64,000 nt of DNA from Candidatus Electrothrix scaldis (GTDB taxonomy: Bacteria; Desulfobacterota; Desulfobulbia; Desulfobulbales; Desulfobulbaceae), in NCBI GenBank assembly GCA_033584155.1, contig CP138355.1, positions 2,923,826 to 2,987,825 on the forward strand. The letters run 5' to 3'. The notes beneath the pieces were generated by a model. The model had not been told where the DNA came from, did no database searches, and saw only the letters and a program-made list of their open reading frames with translations. The translations under genes and the position numbers were made by a program. The first letter of the stretch is position 1. Every line of letters begins with the position of its first letter. Shown here piece after piece: positions 34,497 to 42,371 of this stretch.

Positions 34497-35550
34497 TGTT
34501 ACCCAGGGCCTTCTTGCCTGGTTTACCGCAAATCAACGCCCTCTGCCTTGGCGCAAGGAATACCGTCCATACCATGTTTGGATCTCCGAAATCATGGGCC
34601 AACAAACCCAGATGGAACGGGTTGTCAGCTATTTTCAAAATTGGATCAGTCTGTTTCCTGATATCCCAAGCCTGGCAGCGGCTTCAGAGCAGGAGGTGAT
34701 CAAGGTCTGGGAAGGGCTGGGTTATTATAGCCGGGTGCGTAATATTCGTAAAACCGCTGAAATCTTGGTCCAGGAATACGGGGGAGAACTCCCAAAGACA
34801 GAGGCTGAGCTGCTGGCCCTGCCCGGCATTGGGCCGTATACGGCTGCTGCCATTCTCTCCATCGCCTTTAATCAGGCTGTTCCTCTCATTGATGCCAATG
34901 TGGAGAGGGTTCTCTGTCGGCTTGACGATATTGATCAGCCGGTTAAACAGGCTGCAACCCGCAAAATATTGCTGCAACGCTGTAGCGAACTGCTTCCTCA
35001 GGATGATGCCAGAAATTTCAATCAGGCCCTGATGGAATTCGGTGCGCTGATTTGCACACCCAAGAAACCATCCTGTACCACTTGCCCGCTTCAGCAGCAC
35101 TGTCAGGCTTACCTGAAAGATATCGTTGACCTTCGCCCTGTGCCGGGGAAAAAAGAACAGCGCATTGATATCTTCATGGCTTGCGGCATTATCCGGCAGG
35201 GGGATCGCTTTTTTATTCAGCAGCGTATGGAAAAGGATGTCTGGGGCGGTTTGTGGGAATTCCCTGGTGGACGACTCAAGGAGGGAGAGAATTCAGAGCA
35301 GGCCGCTGTGCGTGAGATCCTTGAGGAAACAGAGTTTCAGGTAAGCGAGGTACGCCCCTTTGCTACAGCGGTCCACCATTACACAAAATATCGTGTTACC
35401 CTGGATGCCTTCTTCTGCACTTTGGCAGATCAGCAAGTAACCGAGCCGGTGTTGCATGCGGCGAGTCAGTACAAATGGGTTACGCTCAAGGAGCTGAGCC
35501 ACTTTGCCTTTCCCTCAGGACATCGTCAGCTGATTGAAAAACTCCACTGA
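34474..35550 (+). CDS. mutY: A/G-specific adenine DNA glycosylase
   Basis: MutY removes adenine mispaired with 8-oxoguanine. The 358 residues include the helix-hairpin-helix GPD core (VWISEIMGQQTQMERV with the catalytic Glu, LLALPGIGPYTAAAIL, LIDANVERVLCR with the catalytic Asp). A [4Fe-4S] cluster motif follows (C-x6-C-x2-C-x5-C in CTPKKPSCTTCPLQQHC). The C-terminus is a NUDIX-like domain with an unusually complete Nudix box (GGRLKEGENSEQAAVREILE, then ETEF), used for 8-oxoG recognition. The gene overlaps the upstream membrane-protein gene. Confidence 0.95.
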   Translation: MIHNSTVNVTQGLLAWFTANQRPLPWRKEYRPYHVWISEIMGQQTQMERVVSYFQNWISLFPDIPSLAAASEQEVIKVWEGLGYYSRVRNIRKTAEILVQEYGGELPKTEAELLALPGIGPYTAAAILSIAFNQAVPLIDANVERVLCRLDDIDQPVKQAATRKILLQRCSELLPQDDARNFNQALMEFGALICTPKKPSCTTCPLQQHCQAYLKDIVDLRPVPGKKEQRIDIFMACGIIRQGDRFFIQQRMEKDVWGGLWEFPGGRLKEGENSEQAAVREILEETEFQVSEVRPFATAVHHYTKYRVTLDAFFCTLADQQVTEPVLHAASQYKWVTLKELSHFAFPSGHRQLIEKLH

Positions 35551-35727
35551 ATCCTTTCCTTTTCTCCCTGACATCGATTGAGTAAATTGCTTGCGCATCT
35601 TCCCGGCCTTGAGTAAAAAATAAGAGAGGTAGCCCATTTTTCATACCACAATGCATTATGAGGGAGGGGCTATTTGTTCTTTTGACGGGCACGCTCTGCC
35701 TGTTTTTTTACTTCCAAGGAGAAACGT

Positions 35728-35943
35728 ATGAAAGTCACTATTGAATACTGCACGGCGTGAAACTACAAGCCAAGAGCCTCCAGTTTGGAGGACGAGTTAA
35801 AGAAGGAATTCGGCGCAGAGGTTGAGCTTATTCCGGGCTCTGGTGGCGTGTTTACTGTCTGTGTTGATGGCAAGCAAATCTACTCCAAGCATGAAACAGG
35901 TCGTTTTCCCGATGAAGGGGAGATTGTTGGACTGATTCTCTAA
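35728..35943 (+). CDS. SelW/Rdx-family selenoprotein with in-frame TGA (Sec)
   Basis: A standard translation stops at the TGA at 35758-35760, so this gene is easily missed. Reading TGA as selenocysteine gives a 71-residue protein: MKVTIEYCTAU, then NYKPRASSLEDELKKEF, VELIPGSGGVFTV, and KHETGRFPDEGEIVGLIL with stop TAA at 35941. The C-x-x-U redox motif near the N-terminus, the PRA turn and the G-x-F-P segment are hallmarks of the SelW/SelT/SelH (Rdx) thioredoxin-like family. A strong ribosome binding site (AAGGAG) precedes the ATG. A hairpin starts 16 bases after the TGA. The protein is probably a small cytoplasmic redox protein. Confidence 0.88.
35774..35794 (+). promoter_or_regulatory. Bacterial SECIS-like hairpin
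   Basis: CCTCCA (35777-35782) pairs perfectly with TGGAGG (35786-35791) around the loop GTT. The loop G is 23 bases after the TGA, within the usual bacterial SECIS distance, and G is the first loop base as SelB recognition prefers. It lies inside the reading frame, as bacterial SECIS elements do. Confidence 0.75.
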
Positions 35944-35955
35944 GAATTCTTTTGG

Positions 35956-35978
35956 GCCCGGTGGTTGATGCCGGGCTT
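35956..35978 (+). terminator. Weak terminator after the selenoprotein
   Basis: GCCCGG (35956-35961) pairs with CCGGGC (35971-35976) around a 9-base loop. Only TT follows, then a CT-rich tract. It may end the selenoprotein transcript. Confidence 0.4.
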
Positions 35979-36185
35979 CACTCTCTTCTCTTTCATTTTA
36001 TATTTCTTCTGTCTGTTCTTTTTGAAACTATTTTTTAATGTTATTATATTGTTACCTGGTATGTCATGGTTAACTCTGGATAAAATTTAGTATTGATTAT
36101 TAATATTATTTTGATGATAAGGATAAACTGTGCTTATATTAAAAAGTAAGTAAAAATTTGCTAACTTAATAGGTAAGGAGGGTTT

Positions 36186-37052
36186 ATGTATAGTGTCAAT
36201 ATAATAGCTGTCAGGAAAAAAGGAATAATTGAAGTAACAGTTACAGGTATTCTTCCAAGTTCCTGCTATAAAGCAGAGATAACAGACCATTACCCTGGTG
36301 GTAATATAATGTATGTCCGAGATCCGGGAGAGGGTCAGATCTTTATCAAGGAAACAATGAGACCGGGAGATGGACTTTGCCCTCTTGTCTTGGTTCCTTG
36401 GGCTGAAACTGTTCGTTTTCCAGATAATCAGCATAATCGAGTAGCTGTTTACTCTGCCGATGGGAAAAAGCTCGCTGAAGCAAGTGTTGTCGAATTGGGG
36501 AAAACTAAAGGTAAAAAGAAAGCGAAACCAAGAAGCAAATTCATTGTTATTTCTCTATTGGACCACCCTGTTGTCGTCGGCCTCAATGAACCTGTTCGAT
36601 ATAGTGGATGCTCAATTATTCCTGAAGATGCGCTGTATCCGGCGATTTATAGAAGAGTTTTTGGGCCTGCATCTCAAAGAGAATGCCAAGGGTTTGTTAG
36701 CCAATACTGCGGTAATCCTCGTGGCGGCGACGACGGAGAACCGCGCTGTAATCTAACGTTACGTGCGCAAAGCAATCTGAAAGAGCAACCAAACGGTCTT
36801 TATGTGTTTGGCACCGTACCTGTTTTTACAGAAGAGACGACAGTCGTTTTAACCAGAGCTGAGCCACAAGGTAAGAATCCCGCAATTCTTCTGCTGAATC
36901 TTACCGTAACAGAACATCCAGGTCCGATGAAAGGGATTGACAAACCTGTCTTTTATGTTGAGAGAGGAAAGGATGTGAGCAAGCTACGCCAGGTCCAGGT
37001 AATCTCCAACAACGGTGACATCTGCACGATTGATATCACGCTTCGTGGGTAA
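36186..37052 (+). CDS. Hypothetical protein, 288 aa
   Basis: A soluble-looking 288-residue protein without signal peptide or membrane helix, translated from a strong site (AAGGAGG, 36175-36181). It contains beta-rich stretches ([39 protein letters not shown]) split by a Lys-rich linker (KTKGKKKAKPRSKF), and a Cys-containing middle (CQGFVSQYCGNPRGGDDGEP). I do not recognise a family. The upstream 200 bases are very AT-rich, unlike the operon before it. A perfect terminator follows, so it is monocistronic. Confidence 0.6.
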   Translation: MYSVNIIAVRKKGIIEVTVTGILPSSCYKAEITDHYPGGNIMYVRDPGEGQIFIKETMRPGDGLCPLVLVPWAETVRFPDNQHNRVAVYSADGKKLAEASVVELGKTKGKKKAKPRSKFIVISLLDHPVVVGLNEPVRYSGCSIIPEDALYPAIYRRVFGPASQRECQGFVSQYCGNPRGGDDGEPRCNLTLRAQSNLKEQPNGLYVFGTVPVFTEETTVVLTRAEPQGKNPAILLLNLTVTEHPGPMKGIDKPVFYVERGKDVSKLRQVQVISNNGDICTIDITLRG

Positions 37053-37060
37053 GTCTGCAC

Positions 37061-37094
37061 AAGTACCTCGCCTTACGTGGCGAGGTACTTTTAT
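37061..37094 (+). terminator. Strong intrinsic terminator
   Basis: AAGTACCTCGCC (37061-37072) pairs perfectly over 12 bases with GGCGAGGTACTT (37079-37090), loop TTACGT, followed by a T-rich stretch. It ends the transcript of the 288-residue gene. Confidence 0.85.
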
Positions 37095-37130
37095 TGGTTG
37101 GTGAAATTTCTTACATTCTAAAAAAGATGG

Positions 37131-37250
37131 TCACCCTGCTAAGTGTTGGCGAGAGGAAAGTCCGCATGGACCAGTCGGGCTGCATAACCGTTCATGGTTC
37201 ATGAGGCATTCAATTGGGCAACCAAGGCAAGGCTGCCTGAAAAGGTCGAA
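37131..37250 (+). ncRNA. RNase P RNA-like fragment
   Basis: GAGAGGAAAGTCCG at 37151-37164 matches the near-universal 5' core of bacterial RNase P RNA (GAGGAAAGTCCG). About 50 bases on, GGGCAACCAAGGCAAGG, then CTGCCTGAAAA (37216-37243) resembles the next conserved stretch (GGGCAACC..AAGGAAAGUGCCACAGAAA). The later conserved parts, including the GGTAAGAG region and the 3' end, are not found before 37490. It may be a 5' fragment or decayed copy of rnpB, or a distinct RNA. The following 230 bases hold no gene I can support. Confidence 0.35.
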
Positions 37251-37487
37251 TTATGGGTGTCATCTCCCCATACATATATTTGGGTTCTGTAGATAAGGTT
37301 GTATGAATCAAGGATAGCTCATTTTTTCCTATTGGTTCAAAAGGGGAAGGGGGTATCCAACAGTATTCTGGAACTATGCAGCAGGACAAGAAGAAAAATC
37401 ATGAAAAAACCCAAAAGACTGGAACCAACTCCTGTGGAGGGGTAGGGTGGGGAAACGATTTGAATAAAGAAAGAACTTGTTGATTTT

Positions 37488-37826
37488 TCAAAATAAGCTT
37501 TCAGTCTTTTTTCCCTTAACAGCAATAAATGCCGACACGGTTTTCTTTTCCTGGAAAGCTATCCACACCGTACGCCCATCGGAAAAGTCATAAGCAACAT
37601 GTGCAGTCCCAACTCCCGAATATCTTGTTGGTTGACCAACTACCTGGATCAATTCATTGTAAGACATTCCTTTGTGAATATCTTTGAAATCTGCAAAAGT
37701 TACCCTTTGGGGAGTAGGCTTATGAGTATTTTCATTGGTCGTTGAAGCGACAGATGAGGAATAGGTTGTAGAGACAATGAGACAAACGAATAGCAAAGCT
37801 GAAAACAACTTGATTATTCCAGACAT
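37488..37826 (-). CDS. Exported SmpA/OmlA-like small protein
   Basis: From the ATG at 37826 the protein has 112 residues with a signal peptide (MSGIIKLFSALLFVCLIVST, cleaved near SSSVAS). The mature part FKDIHKGMSYNELIQVVGQP followed by TRYSG and AYDFSDGRTVWIAFQ resembles the SmpA/OmlA or BLIP-like fold, where IxxGMxxxEVxxxLGxP is the hallmark. It is probably periplasmic. A longer frame to 37934 is less likely because the signal peptide would be internal. Confidence 0.6.
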   Translation of the reverse strand: MSGIIKLFSALLFVCLIVSTTYSSSVASTTNENTHKPTPQRVTFADFKDIHKGMSYNELIQVVGQPTRYSGVGTAHVAYDFSDGRTVWIAFQEKKTVSAFIAVKGKKTESLF

Positions 37827-38080
37827 AGTAAGAGGGTACCTTGTGAAAAATAAATTGTGTGAAATGGTAGCGACGACGTATACAAAACAGGATAAATTTA
37901 TATAAAGAAAAGCAGAAAAGGGAGGAAAGGTCAAGGAGAGGAATTATTAACGCATGACGACGGAGTTTTTGTAGGGGAAAGAGGGGATTATGCTATGGTC
38001 CTGCGCAGTGGGCCTGATAGCCTGGCTGGTAGGGATACTGAGACAGTGAGCTTGAATTGTGTAGATGAATCGCAGTTTTT

Positions 38081-38266
38081 TTATCCCTTTAGTTCTTTTT
38101 GCAGGGTGATTTCTGTGGCTTTTGCAATTGCCTTGCCTGCTATTCTATTAAATGAAGAATTTAAAAGAAACATAGATACAGTGAGTAAAAGTGCCACAAG
38201 AAGAAGTTCTCTTCGTTCGCGACTATCTATATTAAATTTCCAAAAATCTTTTTCTGTCCTATTCAT
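38081..38266 (-). CDS. Small membrane protein, 61 aa
   Basis: From the ATG at 38266 the frame encodes a charged N-terminus (MNRTEKDFWKFNIDSRERRE), a single hydrophobic helix (LLLVALLLTVSMFLLNSSF) and a basic/amphipathic tail. No ribosome binding site is clear, and the family is unknown. It could be a single-pass membrane peptide; the evidence is only the reading frame and its composition. Confidence 0.35.
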   Translation of the reverse strand: MNRTEKDFWKFNIDSRERRELLLVALLLTVSMFLLNSSFNRIAGKAIAKATEITLQKELKG

Positions 38267-38317
38267 GGTGACGTCTAATGGGATGTAATTACTCTTTTTT
38301 AATAAAATTACAGCGTT

Positions 38318-38337
38318 ATTTTTTGGCGCCAAAAAAT
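38318..38337. repeat. Perfect 20-bp palindrome
   Basis: ATTTTTTGGCGCCAAAAAAT reads the same on both strands. It lies between two small minus-strand genes. It could be a bidirectional terminator core (A/T runs on both sides) or a protein-binding site; GGCGCC at its centre is also a NarI site. Immediately after it ACCGGGG and CCCCGGT form another 7-bp stem. Confidence 0.6.
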
Positions 38338-38400
38338 GACCGGGGCACGCGCAACACACGTCCCCGGTGGGTTGGCGAGAAAAGAATAACCTCATAGAAA

Positions 38401-38631
38401 TTATGCGGCGCAGGCTTGTGCTTGATGCTCAGAAAAACAATTTATATGGTATCGATAAATTGTTTTTTTGGTCGGGGCTGGCAAATCGCTAAGCCATTTT
38501 ATTTTCCCATGAAGATCTTTCAGCCTCGCCTCTTTTAACGGGCAATGCATGTTGTTTATATGGAACGGACATTCATATACTAAACTGATAAGGATTGCAT
38601 TGTATTGCCCTTCTGTTGTTACTTTTTCCAT
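38401..38631 (-). CDS. Small Cys/His-containing hypothetical protein
   Basis: The ATG at 38631 follows GGAGGAA closely and gives 76 residues; a GTG at 38661 would add 10. Features are ECPFHINNMHCPLKEARLKD, then IKWLSDLPAPTKKTIYRYHI and NCFSEHQ. The order CPFH..CPL..R...K..WL..L......IY.YH..CF suggests a small metal-binding helical family that I have seen as unnamed proteins in Desulfobacterota. The function is unknown. Confidence 0.5.
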   Translation of the reverse strand: MEKVTTEGQYNAILISLVYECPFHINNMHCPLKEARLKDLHGKIKWLSDLPAPTKKTIYRYHINCFSEHQAQACAA

Positions 38632-38888
38632 TTCCTCCTCCCATTGCTCTGCTTCTTGCACCCAAAGATAAATAAACTCTATTCACTTGTTGTATAGTAC
38701 AATAGTATATGATAAAATTTTAAAATCAATATTTTTATATTATAACAAGTTGATAGCTGCTGATTGAGGTTGTTTGGGAGAGGCTTTTTTCGTTGCAGGA
38801 GAGAAAGAAAACTATCGGCATATTTTTTTCGAACAAAACGAAAATAAAAAAATGCCTTATAAAATTCCTTCACAGAGAATGACGGGAG

Positions 38889-39137
38889 TTAATGGCCGAC
38901 CAAAATAGAAAAACGAGAAGGCGGTTGGAACAGGGCGGAGGAACTGCTGTTGGTCGCAGCAATGACCTGTTCCCAATCTTCGGGATACATCTTTTTCTTA
39001 TCCCTCCATTGTTCAAGGTCTGCTGTCATTTTTGCGGCAAGAAGGGACAGTTCGTCTTGGTCGTAGCGTTGCAGGAGTTTATCCAAGGTGCCCTGTTGGA
39101 CAACGTGGTGGATGTATTCGTTCTTGGGTAGGGACAT
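38889..39137 (-). CDS. Hypothetical protein, 82 aa
   Basis: A soluble, helical 82-residue protein (MSLPKNEYIHHVVQQGTLDK, then LLQRYDQDELSLLAAKMTAD). The C-terminal 25 residues are of low complexity and may be random. No family is recognised. It stands alone in an AT-rich stretch; the 227 bases between it and the gene ending at 38401 hold only a small palindrome (TTGTA-TAG-TACAA, 38690-38702). Confidence 0.4.
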   Translation of the reverse strand: MSLPKNEYIHHVVQQGTLDKLLQRYDQDELSLLAAKMTADLEQWRDKKKMYPEDWEQVIAATNSSSSALFQPPSRFSILVGH

Positions 39138-39314
39138 TTTTATGTGGTAGTTACGAATTTATCGTGATATTCGATACGATTTTAGCATATTACCCGACAC
39201 AAAATCTGATCAATAAAATTGATTTGACAGTATATCCTTTATCGTATAATATATTATTTAGCAATATATATCAAGAGGAAATGAATTCTGTTTTATCTAT
39301 CGGGGAGGATCTGT

Positions 39315-39713
39315 ATGAAGAAAAAAATGGCAATACTGTTTTTTTTCACTTTAATTACCGCTGTGTCTGTAATGGCAAATGAAGAAGAACGTCATATACA
39401 TATCAATGGGGAGCATCTAGATAGAGAATCAATCACACTGCTTGACCAGATCGTTGGAAGTAAAGTCGAAGATGGTTTTTATTGGCTAGACATGAAATCT
39501 GGTGAGTGGGGGTATGAAGGAAACAATCAAGTGCAAGGTATTGTCACTTCCATAGCAAACAGCTCTCAGCAAAAAATAAAGGATACTAGGCCGCCAAGGG
39601 CAACATCGTATATTAATACTCCAAACGGCTCGGCTGTAATAGGAACAAATAGTAAGGGCGAAAATTGCATGTATGCTACTGTTGAAGGCATGACGATAAA
39701 ACAGTGCGATTAA
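39315..39713 (+). CDS. Periplasmic hypothetical protein, 132 aa
   Basis: A signal peptide (KKKMAILFFFTLITAVSVMA) is followed by a 112-residue mature domain with the sequence IHINGEHLDRESITLLDQIV, then GFYWLDMKSGEWGYEG and GENCMYATVEGMTIKQCD. The pattern YWLDMKSGEWGYEG is seen in short secreted proteins with a lysozyme-inhibitor-like or cysteine-bridged beta structure. The ribosome binding site GGGGAGGAT precedes the start. The function is unknown. Confidence 0.6.
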   Translation: MKKKMAILFFFTLITAVSVMANEEERHIHINGEHLDRESITLLDQIVGSKVEDGFYWLDMKSGEWGYEGNNQVQGIVTSIANSSQQKIKDTRPPRATSYINTPNGSAVIGTNSKGENCMYATVEGMTIKQCD

Positions 39714-39839
39714 TCATGTGAATTTAGGGCACATAGGAAGCAGTAACAAAGTTAACTAAATCCCCGTCGTTCCTCTTGCTGGAGAGACCTATGCGTTTTA
39801 CCTAGAAGTTCTGGAGGGTGAGGGGGGGGCGGGTGCGAC

Positions 39840-40325
39840 TCAACCATAGAGAGCCTCAACCCTCTCAAAACTCCCCTCCCGCAACAGCTCCAACAGAAAT
39901 GCACCCGCCGCCTCCGCATTCTCCGTTCCCTCAGCACTCATCCCCTCCCGCAACTCAAAAGACGTCCCAGCAATTTCCAGCAGATAAGCAGCCGGAGTTT
40001 TTCCATAGAGCTGTGTACAGAGGGCCAGCACCGATCCCGGTGACATGGCATGGGTGGTAAAGGAGACAGAGGCGTCGGGTTGGAGGCGGTAGAAGCTGAA
40101 GCGGTCAACCGGGTTATGGGTGGCATCGGCAAAGATGACGAGATCATGCTCGCTGAGGAGCAGAGCATCCTCCACATTGAGCTGATAATTCGTATCCGTG
40201 GTCACTCCGGGCAGGGCTGCTGCCCGGATGCGTTCTGCCAGGGCAACACCGGCCCCGTCGTCTTCCCGGCCTGGATTGCCGAAGCCGTAGACCAGCACCT
40301 TAGGGGACGCAGAGGGCGAGCTCAC
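39840..40325 (-). CDS. hoxW: Hydrogenase maturation protease
   Basis: HoxW removes the C-terminal peptide of HoxH after nickel insertion. The 161-residue protein has the endopeptidase motifs: VYGFGNPGREDDGAGVALAE with the first metal-binding acidic residues, then DLVIFADATHNP, and THAMSPGSVLAL with the conserved His. It starts with GTG at 40325, overlapping the hoxH stop, so translation is coupled. The C-terminus lies in GC-rich sequence and is family-typical in length. It is the last gene of the hox operon. Confidence 0.9.
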   Translation of the reverse strand: MSSPSASPKVLVYGFGNPGREDDGAGVALAERIRAAALPGVTTDTNYQLNVEDALLLSEHDLVIFADATHNPVDRFSFYRLQPDASVSFTTHAMSPGSVLALCTQLYGKTPAAYLLEIAGTSFELREGMSAEGTENAEAAGAFLLELLREGSFERVEALYG

Positions 40326-41788
40326 ATACCCTTCCTTTGCTGATCAAGGACAGCTCCTGCGGCATCGTAGAGGGTGACCTCCAGGGGCATCTGGCCCATA
40401 GCATGGGTGGCGCAGCTCAGGCAGGGGTCATAGGCCCGGATGGCCACCTCAACCGCGTTCATCATCGGCTCGGTGATCTCGGCTTTGCCGGTCATCTGAG
40501 CAACAGCCGCCGCATTGACGGCCCGATTCATGGGTTCGTTATTATTGGTGGTGGAGACAATGAGATTGCACATGGTGATCAGGTCTTGCTCATTGACCTG
40601 ATAATGATGGAACAGGGTACCCCTGGGTGCTTCCAGCAGGCCGATGCCCTCGCCGCAACGCTCTCCTTTGGTAACCAAGTCGGTTCCCTGAAGATCCGGG
40701 TCAAGGAGCAGCTCTTTCATCACCTCGGCAGCATGGAGGGTCTCGATCAGGCGTGCCCAGTGATAATGCATGCTCATACTATTGGGCTTGCCCTTGGTGT
40801 AGGCGCGGAATTGCTCAAAGGCGGCCTGGGCCTTGGGCGAGGGGATGAAATCACAGACATTGAGACGGGCCAGCGGCCCGACCCGGTACCAGCCTTTCTT
40901 CGGCCCCAGTTCCTTGATATAGGGGAACTTCATATAGCTCCAGGAACGAACCTCTTCCTCCACTACCTCAAGATAATCCCGGCTGTCCACATCATTGACG
41001 ATCCGTTTCCCTTCCGGATCAACTGCGCGAATGACGCCGTGATAGAGATCTAGGGCACCGTCCGGGCGAACCAAGGACAGGTGGTTGGAGGGAAAGGCGG
41101 CAAAGCCGTCCAGGAACTCGGTATGGCTGCTGTGATAATCAAGGAGCAGAGCAATGGCCGCTTCCGCCCACTTGATCATCTTATCGGCAGAGAGATCAGG
41201 ATTGCCGTTGATGCCGTTGAGAAAGGCATCCCGGTCTTCCAGGCTGAGATTCTTATTGATGCCGCCGGGAACAGCCCCGGTGCCGTGAATCTTTTTGCCT
41301 GCGGTGGCCGCAATGATCTCCTGTCCGTACTTGCGCATGAGCACAGCCTGCTTGGCCAGCTCAGTATGCTCCATAATAACCCCGATCACATTGCGCTGTG
41401 CAGGGTCTGCATCTATGCCGAAAAGGAGGTCCGGCGAGGCCAGGTGGAAAAAATGGAGGACATGGGATTGGAAGATCTGGCCGTAATGCATGAGGCGGCG
41501 CATCTTTTCCGCCACCGGGGTCAGGCCGTTGCCGTCTCCAGCCCCGACAAGCATATCCATAGCCTTGGCAGCAGCCAGATGATGACTGACCGGGCAAATG
41601 CCGCAGAGCCGCTGGACCAGAACAGGTGCCTCCCAAAAGGGGCGACCGCAGACAAAGCGTTCAAAGCCGCGAAACTCGACAATATGGAGACGGCTTTCCG
41701 TGACCTGATGGTTATCATCCAGGTGGATGGTGACCTTGCCGTGCCCTTCAACCCGGGTGACCGGTTCAATAGTGATTTTTTGTGCCAT
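40322..41788 (-). CDS. hoxH: NAD-reducing [NiFe] hydrogenase large subunit
   Basis: The 488-residue catalytic subunit carries both nickel-binding motifs: RLCGICPVSHH (near 61-71) and DPCLSCATHAMGQ near the C-terminus. After the final His, 26 residues (starting AMGQMPLEV) form the tail that HoxW should cleave. MTRVEGHGKV at the start is typical of group 3 enzymes (here VTRVEGHGKVTIHL). The gene order and the partner subunits place it in group 3d, bidirectional NAD(H)-linked hydrogenases. The electron carrier is NAD through HoxFU. Confidence 0.94.
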   Translation of the reverse strand: MAQKITIEPVTRVEGHGKVTIHLDDNHQVTESRLHIVEFRGFERFVCGRPFWEAPVLVQRLCGICPVSHHLAAAKAMDMLVGAGDGNGLTPVAEKMRRLMHYGQIFQSHVLHFFHLASPDLLFGIDADPAQRNVIGVIMEHTELAKQAVLMRKYGQEIIAATAGKKIHGTGAVPGGINKNLSLEDRDAFLNGINGNPDLSADKMIKWAEAAIALLLDYHSSHTEFLDGFAAFPSNHLSLVRPDGALDLYHGVIRAVDPEGKRIVNDVDSRDYLEVVEEEVRSWSYMKFPYIKELGPKKGWYRVGPLARLNVCDFIPSPKAQAAFEQFRAYTKGKPNSMSMHYHWARLIETLHAAEVMKELLLDPDLQGTDLVTKGERCGEGIGLLEAPRGTLFHHYQVNEQDLITMCNLIVSTTNNNEPMNRAVNAAAVAQMTGKAEITEPMMNAVEVAIRAYDPCLSCATHAMGQMPLEVTLYDAAGAVLDQQRKGM

Positions 41789-41819
41789 AATGGTTTATCA
41801 GCTCCGATTCCTGGGTTGC

Positions 41820-42371
41820 TTAATCAAATTTAATGACTTCATAGGGGAGTTTCGCTTTCTGACCTGTCACCAGGGCAGTTAATGCCCCGTAGATCAGATC
41901 AGCCCTGGGTGGGCAGCCGGGCAGGAAATAATCCATCTTCACGATCTCGTGACAGGGATAGACCTTGTCCAGCAGCGCGGGCAGTTCTGCATCATTGGGC
42001 AGAATTCGCTCCGGGTTTGCCTGGGCCGTGGATGGAGTGTTCAGATAGGCCTCTTCCAGGCATTCCTGGATGGGAATATTATTGCGCATGGCTGGTAACC
42101 CGCCCATGATGGCGCATTCGCCCACTGCCACCAGGATACGGCAATGTTTGCGGAAATCACGCAGGGTATGAATATGCTCATCATTACAGCAGCCGCCTTC
42201 AATCAGGGCGATATCGCAGTCCTGCTCAAAGGTCTTGATGTCGTTGATCGGGCTTTTGCCCCAGTGAACCAACTCGACAAGATCAAGGATACGTTCATCT
42301 ATGTCAAGAAAAGACATGTGACAGCCGAAGCAGCCTGCCAGGGAAGCAGTGGCAATAATCGGTTTCTTCAT
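41820..42371 (-). CDS. hoxY: [NiFe] hydrogenase small subunit
   Basis: The 183-residue HoxY carries the proximal [4Fe-4S] cluster. Its ligands are visible in LAGCFGCHMSFLDID, GGCCNDEHIHTLRD, VGECAIMGG and PGCPPRADLIYGAL. It lacks a signal peptide and the extra cluster domain of periplasmic enzymes, as expected for cytoplasmic group 3d. It overlaps hoxU upstream by 4 bases and is followed 31 bases later by hoxH. Confidence 0.93.
   Translation of the reverse strand: MKKPIIATASLAGCFGCHMSFLDIDERILDLVELVHWGKSPINDIKTFEQDCDIALIEGGCCNDEHIHTLRDFRKHCRILVAVGECAIMGGLPAMRNNIPIQECLEEAYLNTPSTAQANPERILPNDAELPALLDKVYPCHEIVKMDYFLPGCPPRADLIYGALTALVTGQKAKLPYEVIKFD

Noticed and set aside
37316-37345. Matching of GGGTTCTGTAGATAAGG region to the 3' end of rnpB
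   Set aside because: The match is to the reverse complement with the order of blocks inverted, so it is probably chance.
40337-41833. Long + strand open frames opposite hoxH
   Set aside because: They are mirror images of the hydrogenase gene; the motifs on the minus strand are diagnostic.
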